A DNA stretch of 24,945 nucleotides from CAZRUA01 sp964603125 (GTDB lineage Bacteria; Bacteroidota; Bacteroidia; B-17B0; Aurantibacillaceae). This document shows, in pieces, positions 1 to 8,100 of the stretch (position 1 is the stretch's first letter; every line of letters starts with the position of its first letter). The DNA lies in NCBI GenBank assembly GCA_964603125.1, contig CAZRUA010000051.1, positions 1-24,945 on the forward strand, written 5' to 3'. Under the pieces are notes generated by a model. It ran no database searches, was not told the DNA's origin, and saw only the letters and a program-made list of their open reading frames with translations. The position numbers and the translations under genes are program-made.

Positions 1-364
1 CAGTGTATTCTTCTACTACAATATCATTTCCAGTAAAAGTATAATCGTAAACCGAGAAGTAGTTAAAATTAGTTTTTTCACCAAAACACATTTTCGAGAA
101 AAAATTTGTAGAATGCCATTCTTCATTGCTGCGTGTGCGTAGCATTTTTATTTTAAAACCTGGGGGTTTAATTTGCAATTCGGCCCTTTGGTCATTACAA
201 TTAGGAGTTGAATCAGGAGTTATTAGATAACCTAAAATAAATACAGCAACAGATATAACAATTATAGTTAAACCAAACATAGCTAGTTTGTTACGTTTAA
301 AACGTTTCCAACCCAATGCACTAAGTGAGTATGATCTATCTGTTATTGTTTTCTTTTTAAACAT
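1..364 (-). CDS. ABC transporter permease, OppC/DppC type (partial, N-terminus only)
   Basis: This is the first 121 codons of an inner-membrane permease, cut by the window edge. The start is ATG at 362-364. A basic cytoplasmic N-terminus (residues 1-27, with repeated Lys/Arg around 18-25) leads into one transmembrane segment at about residues 28-49, followed by a periplasmic stretch (ITPDSTPNCNDQRAEL, then PPGFKIKML). That arrangement, including the PD-PN-N segment just after the first helix and the PGF motif, is what I know from Bacteroidota OppC/DppC permeases, which have a large insertion between the first and second helices. The binding-protein-dependent transport domain lies beyond the window, so the assignment rests on the N-terminus alone. 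Substrates of this family are usually peptides, but the substrate cannot be read here. The gene overlaps the end of the upstream glycosyltransferase by 8 bases, which suggests translational coupling. It is the third gene of a minus-strand cluster. Confidence 0.72.
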   Translation of the reverse strand, partial: MFKKKTITDRSYSLSALGWKRFKRNKLAMFGLTIIVISVAVFILGYLITPDSTPNCNDQRAELQIKPPGFKIKMLRTRSNEEWHSTNFFSKMCFGEKTNFNYFSVYDYTFTGNDIVVEEYT

Positions 365-1490
365 TACTTATTTTTCTTCCTTTCCAATTTGGTTTCACAA
401 ACAAAACTGCTAGTGAAATTCCTAACGTATAAAAAGGGTAAATTATAGTTAAGACGAAAAAATTTACTAAACTTAACTTTACCCTAAAAAATACGGAAGC
501 TAAAAGTACAAACAAAAAGTCAAAAACAAATTTCAAAGCCCAAATTATACCTAAATATTTATACAATTGGGGGTTAAAAGCTGATAAAACCAGTAAAATA
601 GGCAACCAAACATTGCTTAAATACACCAAACTAGCTACGCAAAAGCTATTTATGTCCTTAATCTTGGACATTTTTCCCATCCAACGTGCCCTTTGACCCA
701 ATAACTCAGCAATACTTTTGGTCGATATTGTGGTTGCCACAACATCAAAATTTCGCAAATAATCAATTTTTAGTCCCTTTTGCTTGGCCGACTGAAGTAA
801 AAACATATCATCGCCTGAGCTAATTTGCTTATTATCCTGATAAGGATTTAACTGTATGAAACTCTCCTTTTTAAAAGCCAAATTTGCTCCATTACAAAAC
901 AAAGCCGAATTGCTAAAAACCGAACCTCCTGACAAAATAGTTAATGCGTTATTTTCTAAAATCTGCAGTTGACTTATTAAACTCTTTTCTCCTTCAAATT
1001 GAATGGGTAGTATAAGTAAATCAGATTTCTCGTTTTGCAAAAAATCACTTACACTTACAAGCCAGTTTTGCGAATAGGAAACTGTATCAGCGTCCCTCAA
1101 AATAATATAATCGCCTTTAGCTTTATTTACAGCAAGTTCAATTCCCGATTTCTTACCTTGTCGTTCAAAATCCTTAAGATTTAAAATACAATAATCTATT
1201 CCTGATTTTATTAAAACACTGTCGGCAACAACACTAGTGCTATCTTCCGAATTATCATCAACTAAAATTATTTCTAACTCAATCTCCGATTTATTCTGTT
1301 GTATAATCGAATCGATACATTTAACAATGTTTAATTCTTCGTTTCTGGCAATAATAACTATACTAACTTTTAATTTCACTATACTATTTCCGCCTTCATA
1401 AACGGGCAACCTAAGCCATTGCACCCCATAATGAATAAGCATGAAGGCATATAGCCAAATTAATATAAATCCAATAGCTATTAAAATCAT
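357..1490 (-). CDS. Membrane-anchored family 2 glycosyltransferase
   Basis: A 377-residue inner-membrane glycosyltransferase of the GT2 (GT-A fold) family that transfers a sugar from a nucleotide donor to an acceptor, often a polyprenyl-linked or lipid one. An N-terminal transmembrane anchor (about 1-22) precedes the catalytic domain. Visible motifs are IIARNEE (46-52), VDDN (77-80), the metal-binding DAD (133-135), SGDD (225-228) as the acceptor-side acid, and QRARW (266-270), the QxxRW signature of processive-type GT2 enzymes. Three hydrophobic segments follow (about 283-305, 310-335 and 342-365). The catalytic set looks complete. Its ATG shares an ATGA overlap with the stop of the upstream flippase gene, and its own end overlaps the downstream permease by 8 bases. 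The pairing with an LPG-synthase-type flippase suggests synthesis or decoration of a membrane glycolipid or envelope glycan. The sugar and acceptor cannot be read from the sequence. Confidence 0.9.
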   Translation of the reverse strand: MILIAIGFILIWLYAFMLIHYGVQWLRLPVYEGGNSIVKLKVSIVIIARNEELNIVKCIDSIIQQNKSEIELEIILVDDNSEDSTSVVADSVLIKSGIDYCILNLKDFERQGKKSGIELAVNKAKGDYIILRDADTVSYSQNWLVSVSDFLQNEKSDLLILPIQFEGEKSLISQLQILENNALTILSGGSVFSNSALFCNGANLAFKKESFIQLNPYQDNKQISSGDDMFLLQSAKQKGLKIDYLRNFDVVATTISTKSIAELLGQRARWMGKMSKIKDINSFCVASLVYLSNVWLPILLVLSAFNPQLYKYLGIIWALKFVFDFLFVLLASVFFRVKLSLVNFFVLTIIYPFYTLGISLAVLFVKPNWKGRKISNV

Positions 1491-2449
1491 GTTTTCAAAC
1501 TTTTCTTGAAATTGAAATTAATTCTCACTAAAAACACATAACCTATTATTGAAGGCAAAACAATGTTTATTAACCAAACCAACGAAGACGCCAAAAACAA
1601 GCTTACGTTATTTGATGAATAACTCCCAAAAACAAGCATTGCAACCGCACCTCGAATAGCTATTTCAATAAAACTAATCATTGGAATGCTTGATAGCAAC
1701 ATGTATGAAATGGCAATACCACTGGCAATTGAAACAAAATCAGAACGAACATTAAATAGATAAAGAAGAAAATAATATTGAAAAAAGAAAACAATGTATC
1801 GCGCCAAACTCAATATCAGCAGCTGAAACAAAGTTTTTTTCGGAAAATCAATTACTCTAAAATTAAATTTACTTAGCCATTTTAATTTAGAAATTTTTTG
1901 ATAGAAATACTTTGTGTTAAAATAAACCCACAAAATAAAAATTAAAAAGGCTAAACAACCTATGGCTAAATAAACAATTAAACTTCCCTTTTGCGCCGAA
2001 AAGGTTAAGGTCAGTGCCAAAAGTCCTATTACTATTGTTACTACCAGTTGACTTATACCGCAAGCAAAATGAGTAAATGTTACAGCAGTTCTATTCTCTT
2101 CCTTAAAATAAAGAATTCTCCCTATAAATTCACCAAATCTACCAGGCGTTAAATTACCAATGCATAAGCCCGAAAGCACCGATTTAAAAGCAGTTGAAAA
2201 ACTAACCGATTCGATTGAGCCTGTGATTAATTTCCATTTGTAGCTTTCAATTAACCAATTGGGTAAAAACAATAAAACACACAAAATCAAAAGAAGTATT
2301 GACTTTCTGTTTGTTAAAGTTTCACCTATTGATTCAATATTTTCGGGAGTAAAAGAATTTTTAAACTTAAAATAAATAAAACTAAAACTTGCCAAACCAA
2401 TTGCAATTTTTAAAGCCAGCGAAAAATATTTTGACTTATTGTTTACCAC
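1487..2449 (-). CDS. Lysylphosphatidylglycerol-synthase transmembrane-domain (flippase-like) protein
   Basis: A 320-residue polytopic membrane protein with about eight hydrophobic segments and no soluble domain. The segment NLTPGRFGEF (99-108), and ESYKWKLI (68-75) before it, match the signatures of the LPG_synthase_TM family (YbhN, AglD and the MprF flippase half). Members flip or bind lipids, or sit beside glycosyltransferases; the exact role here is inference. The start is GTG at 2447-2449: an in-frame TAA lies immediately upstream and the first in-frame ATG is far inside the protein, so GTG is the best choice. The 3' end overlaps the glycosyltransferase start by four bases (ATGA), so the two are almost certainly co-translated. 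Only 46 bases separate it from the divergent ruvC, and both promoters must fit there. Confidence 0.82.
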   Translation of the reverse strand: MVNNKSKYFSLALKIAIGLASFSFIYFKFKNSFTPENIESIGETLTNRKSILLLILCVLLFLPNWLIESYKWKLITGSIESVSFSTAFKSVLSGLCIGNLTPGRFGEFIGRILYFKEENRTAVTFTHFACGISQLVVTIVIGLLALTLTFSAQKGSLIVYLAIGCLAFLIFILWVYFNTKYFYQKISKLKWLSKFNFRVIDFPKKTLFQLLILSLARYIVFFFQYYFLLYLFNVRSDFVSIASGIAISYMLLSSIPMISFIEIAIRGAVAMLVFGSYSSNNVSLFLASSLVWLINIVLPSIIGYVFLVRINFNFKKSLKT

Positions 2450-2495
2450 TTATTGTAAAAGCTTAAATTTACGATTGTGAAAATACGCTTTATTA

Positions 2496-3047
2496 ATGAG
2501 TGAGAGAATAATATTAGGAATTGACCCGGGTACCATTTTAATGGGTTATGGAATAATTTCGGTGAAGCAAAATAAAGTCACGCTTGTTACATTAGGTGTT
2601 ATTAAGTTAGATAAATACGACGACCACGGTATAAGACTTCAAAAAATATTTGAACGCGTTTGTGGCATTATAGATGAGTACAAACCCAACGAACTAGCTA
2701 TTGAGGCACCATTCTTCGGGAAAAACGTACAAAGTATGCTTAAATTAGGCAGAGCGCAAGGAGTGGCAATTGCAGCATGCTTAAGTAAAAATGTTCCTTA
2801 CTTTGAATATAGTCCGAAAAAAATTAAAATGAGCATAACTGGTAATGGAAACGCAAGTAAGGAACAAGTTGCCGCTATGATGGAATCTTTGTTAAATTTA
2901 AAGGAGCAACCTAAGTTTCTAGATGCAACAGATGCTTTAGGTGCTGCGTTGTGTCATTTTTACCAAAACAAGGTTACAGGTGAAGCTAAAAAATCTTACA
3001 GCGGATGGAAATCCTTCCTAACTGACAATCCTAAACGAAAAGCTTAA
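2496..3047 (+). CDS. ruvC: Crossover junction endodeoxyribonuclease RuvC
   Basis: Holliday junction resolvase of recombinational repair. It acts as a dimer with RuvAB and cuts the junction symmetrically in the cytoplasm. The 183-residue protein has the RNase-H-like fold signatures: GIDPG (8-12, catalytic D10), AIEAPFF (68-74, E70) and FLDATDALGAALCHF (141-155, D143 and D146). These correspond to the four acidic residues of the E. coli enzyme (D7, E66, D138, D141). The length is slightly above the E. coli 173 residues because of a basic C-terminal tail. The ATG at 2496 gives a family-typical N-terminus. The gene stands alone on the plus strand. Its TAA overlaps the stop of the convergent HIT gene in a shared TTAA (3044-3047), and I see no hairpin terminator between the two. 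Confidence 0.97.
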   Translation: MSERIILGIDPGTILMGYGIISVKQNKVTLVTLGVIKLDKYDDHGIRLQKIFERVCGIIDEYKPNELAIEAPFFGKNVQSMLKLGRAQGVAIAACLSKNVPYFEYSPKKIKMSITGNGNASKEQVAAMMESLLNLKEQPKFLDATDALGAALCHFYQNKVTGEAKKSYSGWKSFLTDNPKRKA

Positions 3048-3445
3048 TTTTTTTGAAACTCGTCACTAATAGCATTCATTAGCTCTTTCATTCTATGTTC
3101 TGCTACTTTAATTTTTTCCTTTGCAAAGTTCATATCCCCAACATTATTCATAGGTATTAAATGTATATGTGCGTGTGGAACTTCTAAACCAATAACAGCT
3201 ACTCCAATTTTTTTGCATGGAACAATTGGCTTAATCGATTTTGCAACTTTTTGAGCAAACGCAAACAATTCCTTGTATTCGCTTGATTCGATATCAAAAA
3301 TGTAATCTGTTTCCTTTTTAGGTATAACTAAAACATGACCCTCAACAAGAGGAAAAACATCTAAGAATGCTAAAAAACTATCCGTTTCGGCTACTTTATA
3401 ACAGGGTATTTCGCCAGCTACAATTTTAGAAAAAATACTTGCCAT
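3044..3445 (-). CDS. HIT family (histidine triad) nucleotide hydrolase
   Basis: A 133-residue cytoplasmic HIT-superfamily protein of the HINT/YcfF type, acting on nucleoside phosphoramidates or similar nucleotidyl conjugates. The active-site motif HAHIHLIP (91-98) carries the three histidines H91, H93 and H95. The N-terminal signature is also typical: SIFSKIVAGEIPCYKV, then the segment AFLDVFPLVEGHVLVIPK (26-43), where the usual first-strand Asp and the GH-x-LVIPK turn are visible. The start overlaps the stop of greA by one base (TAATG), so the two genes form an operon. The 3' end is tail-to-tail with ruvC. The physiological substrate cannot be assigned. Confidence 0.93.
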   Translation of the reverse strand: MASIFSKIVAGEIPCYKVAETDSFLAFLDVFPLVEGHVLVIPKKETDYIFDIESSEYKELFAFAQKVAKSIKPIVPCKKIGVAVIGLEVPHAHIHLIPMNNVGDMNFAKEKIKVAEHRMKELMNAISDEFQKN

Positions 3446-3918
3446 TAAATTGATATTTCAAGAATTTCAAATGGAATAACGCCAGCCGGTACAGTAATAT
3501 CAGCCTTATCTCCCACCTTTTTACCCAATAATCCTTTACCAATTGGCGAATCAATTGAGATTTTACCCTCCTTTAAATTGGCCTCATTCTCCGCAACAAT
3601 GGTATATTGCATCACAGCATTATTTTTCAAGTTCTTAATTTTAACCTTTGTCAAAATAGAAACCTTACTCAAATCTAACTGCGACTCGTCAACAATTCGT
3701 GCATTTGCCAAAATCTCTTTTAGTTTACCTATTTTAACTTCAAGTAAACCTTGCTCTTCTCTGGCTGCATCGTATTCGGCATTTTCAGATAAATCACCTT
3801 TATCTCTTGCCTCAGCAATTGCCTTGATAATGTTAGGACGTTCTACTTTTTCCAAATGACTTAATTCATCCTTTAATTTCTGCAGACCTTCAACGGTGTA
3901 ATAAGCTATTTGCGACAT
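3445..3918 (-). CDS. greA: Transcription elongation factor GreA
   Basis: A 157-residue GreA that rescues backtracked RNA polymerase by stimulating cleavage of the nascent RNA through the secondary channel. The N-terminal antiparallel coiled coil covers about residues 8-76. Its tip carries GDLSENAEY (41-49), including the acidic residues D42 and E45 that correspond to the E. coli D41/E44 pair needed for cleavage. The C-terminal FKBP-like domain (about 82-157) contains the usual SPIGKGLLGKKVGD segment. Length and N-terminus match the family. It lies 24 bases after a strong terminator of the upstream surface-protein operon, so it must have its own promoter in that short gap, but I could not identify a convincing one. 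It is translationally linked to the downstream HIT gene. Confidence 0.97.
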   Translation of the reverse strand: MSQIAYYTVEGLQKLKDELSHLEKVERPNIIKAIAEARDKGDLSENAEYDAAREEQGLLEVKIGKLKEILANARIVDESQLDLSKVSILTKVKIKNLKNNAVMQYTIVAENEANLKEGKISIDSPIGKGLLGKKVGDKADITVPAGVIPFEILEISI

Positions 3919-3942
3919 GTGTTTCTAAGGTTTTATAAATAA

Positions 3943-3971
3943 AAGAATCCCGCTTCAATAACGGGATTCTT
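3943..3971 (-). terminator. Intrinsic terminator of the receptor - T9SS cargo - PorV-like operon
   Basis: A perfect 10-bp inverted repeat, AAGAATCCCG and CGGGATTCTT, flanks a 9-base loop. Read on the minus strand it lies 28 bases after the stop of the PorV-like gene and is followed by TTTTATTTAT, so it is well placed to end that operon and separate it from greA. Confidence 0.85.
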
Positions 3972-3999
3972 AAACAAATTTAAAAATAATTTCTGAATT

Positions 4000-5085
4000 C
4001 TACAAATTCACGCGGATACCGACAGTATGTGTTCCACTGAAAGGATTTGTAAAACGGTATGAGTAATCAACACCAAAAGAAGATTTCTTTTCAGCACCAA
4101 ATGGCAACTCTAAAGTAACACCAGCAGTTGGGCCCGTAAAAGCAGTTTGGCGAGTTTCAGACTTAGTAATTCCCTTTTCATAGCAGTAACCAGCGCGTAA
4201 CATTAAATATTGCTTAAAGCCATATTCAGCACCAATCATAAACTGATCAGATGTAAATGAATTTGAACGGAAATTAGCAGCAACTGTAATTCTATGTGAT
4301 TTATTTACACCTGTTGAATCTTTCTTTAAATAAAAGTCATAAGCACCACCAATATTTAATAAAGAAGGTAATTCAAAAGCAGCTGCACGTTGTTCTACTG
4401 TTTGAGTATTACCTTGAACTGTACCATTTAATATAATCGTTTCAAAAGATAAACCATCACCTTTATAAACCATTTTAGGTCCTACGTTACGCAAAGCAAT
4501 ACCAAAGTGCATTTGATCATATTTACCAGCTACATATTGAATACCTGCATCTAAAGCAACACCGCGCGCCGCAACGTTTGATATTTGTTCAGAAATTACA
4601 CGTAAACAGATTCCACCAAAAATATTATCAGAAAATCCCTTTGAATAAGATAAACCGATATTTAAAAACAATGGTGAATATGTACCTAAACCACCCTCAG
4701 GTTGTTCAACAGTTGTAATAGGAATATCACCGCCATCTAAAGCAACAATACCTAAACCTATTGCACCAGTTTCACCAACATGTTGAGATAAACCAAATGA
4801 ATTGATGTTAATTCCAGAACCACCTAACCATGAGCAACGTGAAAATATAACCTCAGTTTTACGTGTGTGAGCTAAACCCGCTACGTTTAAAAACTGACCT
4901 TCCAAACCACGCACTCTTGCCGAGTTAGCGCCAGCCCACCCGCTTGAACGAGCATAAGGATTAATTAATAATTCCGAAGCACCTGCCGAACCAGCTCTGT
5001 CCGGGTTACCAGCTTGCAATTTTGCTGGAACCGCTAAGGTTCCAGCTATAATTGCACCTAAAAGATATTTACTTATATTTTTCAT
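4000..5085 (-). CDS. PorV/PorQ-family outer-membrane beta-barrel protein
   Basis: A 361-residue exported protein. The signal peptide is about residues 1-25 with cleavage probably at LQA-GN. The mature N-terminus GSAGASELLINPYARSSG (31-48) followed by GLEGQFLNVAGLA (60-72) is the conserved head of the PorV/PorQ family, which belongs to the FadL-like barrels. The rest shows alternating strands with many aromatic residues and ends in HTVGIRVNL, a barrel-like C-terminus. In the type IX secretion system PorV carries cargo from the SprA translocon to the surface attachment complex, while PorQ is part of the attachment complex. This sequence does not look like canonical PorV, so I name only the family. 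It is the last gene of a three-gene operon, 19 bases after the T9SS cargo gene, which suggests a partner dedicated to that cargo. That role is inference. Confidence 0.8.
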   Translation of the reverse strand: MKNISKYLLGAIIAGTLAVPAKLQAGNPDRAGSAGASELLINPYARSSGWAGANSARVRGLEGQFLNVAGLAHTRKTEVIFSRCSWLGGSGININSFGLSQHVGETGAIGLGIVALDGGDIPITTVEQPEGGLGTYSPLFLNIGLSYSKGFSDNIFGGICLRVISEQISNVAARGVALDAGIQYVAGKYDQMHFGIALRNVGPKMVYKGDGLSFETIILNGTVQGNTQTVEQRAAAFELPSLLNIGGAYDFYLKKDSTGVNKSHRITVAANFRSNSFTSDQFMIGAEYGFKQYLMLRAGYCYEKGITKSETRQTAFTGPTAGVTLELPFGAEKKSSFGVDYSYRFTNPFSGTHTVGIRVNL

Positions 5086-5104
5086 AACGTATTCTTCTAA
5101 AAGA

Positions 5105-8100
5105 TTAATAAGATTGTAAGTCTAAAGGACGCATCACACCAAACCATTTGATAATTTTTTCACCAACACCTGGAGCTTCAACGTGAATAATGTATAAACC
5201 ACTAGCAATCGAGATACTTTTTTGATTTTTTAAATCCCAATCCACATAAGTTGATTCATCAGTATCCTTATCAATAGTTCTTACTAGAGTACCAGAAACA
5301 TTGTATATTCTAATCTTACATTTAACAGGTAAGTTTACAATCTTAACTATATTATCAATACGTGTTTTTTCGTATGTACTATAACCATAGTAAGGATTTG
5401 GAACTACATTAATCTTAGCTAAACCATCCTTAGCTGTTACTGTATTATCATTCTCCTGAACTAACTCATCCGTTTTGAATGTGTACATAGGAAGGTTGTT
5501 ATTTTGAGGAGTGGTAGTTGTATCCGTAGAATAATATTTCACATAATTTGTTCTAGGCCAAGCTCCAGCAGAAATTGAAGTAGTTCCTGAAGTATTACTC
5601 ACAGAATCTGACCAGAATTTAGAATAACTTGTAGAATAACCATAACGATAAGGCTTAGTAACGCGGATTCTAACTTTTGCATCTGATGGTATGCCTGTTG
5701 GAGCTTTATTACTGTTATAAATACTATTAAAACCAGGTTTTAATAATGGAATATTAACCCACATAGCATCTCGCATAATCTCTGCCATCATTTTACCACG
5801 ATTTGGTAACGATAAACCAGTTGTAGAATATGTTTCAAGCATTTTACGTAAGCTAACACCAGCATCATAACGATTAACATCAGAAGGCGTGCCTGCTAAC
5901 GCAGCTGGAGTATTAAACACACCATCACCATTGTGATTAAACACATAGATATAATGTCTTCCCCCCATATCATACTGAGTTGTTCCGTTAAATGAAACCT
6001 CTGTAGACGTTGGATTCCAAAGCATATCGTTGCCGTTATTAGTCGCATCAGCTGTATTTTCACCAAAAGCAATGGTTAAACGCTCACCTGTTTCAACGTT
6101 AATTGCGTATCCAGGGAACCAAGACATACCTGTTGCGAAATCGTTATTATCAGCATCAATAGCAGGATTTCCATCTTTACCAACAGAAGCTGCAGTCCTT
6201 AACTTAAACTTATTAGCACCTTCCGCTAAATCCAATACTGGACAACGCGACCATTTAGTTTGATCAGAAGTCAAAACAACATCAACTGACGAAGCCCCAC
6301 GCATATCAATATTTGTAATCTTAAACTGAGTGTTTGCAAACACAGGATAACCTTGTAAGGTAGTTGAAGAAGGATCCGCCGAAGCACATAAACGAGGAGG
6401 TGCCCATGTTCCTCCCACAATGTTTTCTGCTACTTGATCCGGGTCAGCATAAGCACTAACTGTTAAACCAGTAGGACCAGTAATATCAAATAAATAATCG
6501 TTATATATATTACCAGAACCAAATTCTTCCTTACCACTTCTAACCCAGTTCAATGGACTTTGTCCATCTCTATCCGCAACACCTGTTAACCAATTTTGGT
6601 TTGGGTCAGAGAAAGTTAATGAAGACGTAATAATTGAACTACTTGATAAAGGAATATACGTTTGTCCTGAAGCTGCTTGAACGCGTGGATCAGAAACTTG
6701 ACTGATTGTTAAGGAAATACCAATTTCTGGAACCAATTGTTCTGTTGGCAAATTGATAAACTGAGTAGAATTACGGTTAATGGCAAATGAACTACCATCT
6801 TTAATGTATGTACCACTTAGTACCCAGTTCGACGTATCATTCAATTTAGCAGTTTCATCCAATTTATTCTTTTGGTAAGTGCCGACTTGAACCATTTTCA
6901 AAGTTAAATCTGCCTTAGTTAATTTTAATGGGTCAACCACTTTAACATTAATTGGACCAGCTCCACCTTCATAAGTAGGATTTAAAACACGGTTATCAGT
7001 ACTTGCGAAAATAGCGTCAATACTAGATTGTGTTAACTCTAAGTAATTACCACCATTACCTTGTCCTTCAATACGTGTAATTTTTGGACCTGAACCGTAA
7101 ACCGAATTTTGTATTGTCCCATTTGTTTCTACCGAAATATTATGCGGTATACCTGCGTAAACTTGAATATTACGACGACCTAATAAGAATGGTGTCTTTT
7201 GTCCTGTAAAATCACCAGTTAAACAGTGATATGTTCCAGTTCCAGTTCCGTCAATGCCGCAAGTATAACTTGGGGAAACATTATTAACATATTTCAAATA
7301 CTCATTGTAAGCATAAGAAACCGCCATGAAGTAATACGTTTTGTGGTTTACTAGAGTTTTATTTCCAGAAGCAAATTGATCTTGAGTTACTTTAAATGAA
7401 GTTTTAATTCCTTTGTCTTCACCTGTTACCATTAATTTTGGAACTAGACCTAAATCTTGGTCATTTGTGTAATTAACCAACTTGCTAACTCCATTTTGAA
7501 TATCTGACTGGAAAATTAAACGAGCTTTATCAGGATTTGTTAAATCTGTCTGAGAAACAGTACCATCCTTTAACTGATAAACCATATAACCTTCAAAATC
7601 GTAGAACTTGTATGGATTATTAATATCTGAAGAGATTGTTACATCTAATTCATGGTAACGATCTGTTTCATGATTATTTGAAACACCTTGTTTGTTTGTT
7701 AAATAAATTACTAACTCATTTTCTAGTTCTTGAACTGTTAAATCTGGAGCATCTGGACCATCTAATACTTTGAAACAATTGTCAAACAATGCTTGAGCTT
7801 TATCATCAGCTAATTTCAATAAAGTTACAGCAGCAGTGTTGTTTCCTGATTGAGTTGTACGAGCCCAAGGTAAACCATAAGTAATGTAATTAACAGCACC
7901 TGGAATTAAGGTGAAAGGTCCTGCTGATTGTAAGAAGCGACGATCCGCTGGTTGGTTAGAACCTGCTCCTGTATTTGTTTCTGACCAATTTGCGAATGGC
8001 GCTGGAGTTCCATTTGTTCCGAAATTATCAGGGTCAGAATCACCAGGGAACATATAATTTGTTGGTATAGCAGTTGCACCGCTGTGACCAGGATAACCAT

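Noticed and set aside
3578..3859. A 93-codon open frame on the plus strand inside greA
   Set aside because: It is the antisense shadow of a confident gene, has no recognisable domain and no start context of its own.
6030..6263. A 77-codon plus-strand frame inside the T9SS cargo gene
   Set aside because: It is antisense to a long confident reading frame with sorting domain and signal peptide, and shows no domain.
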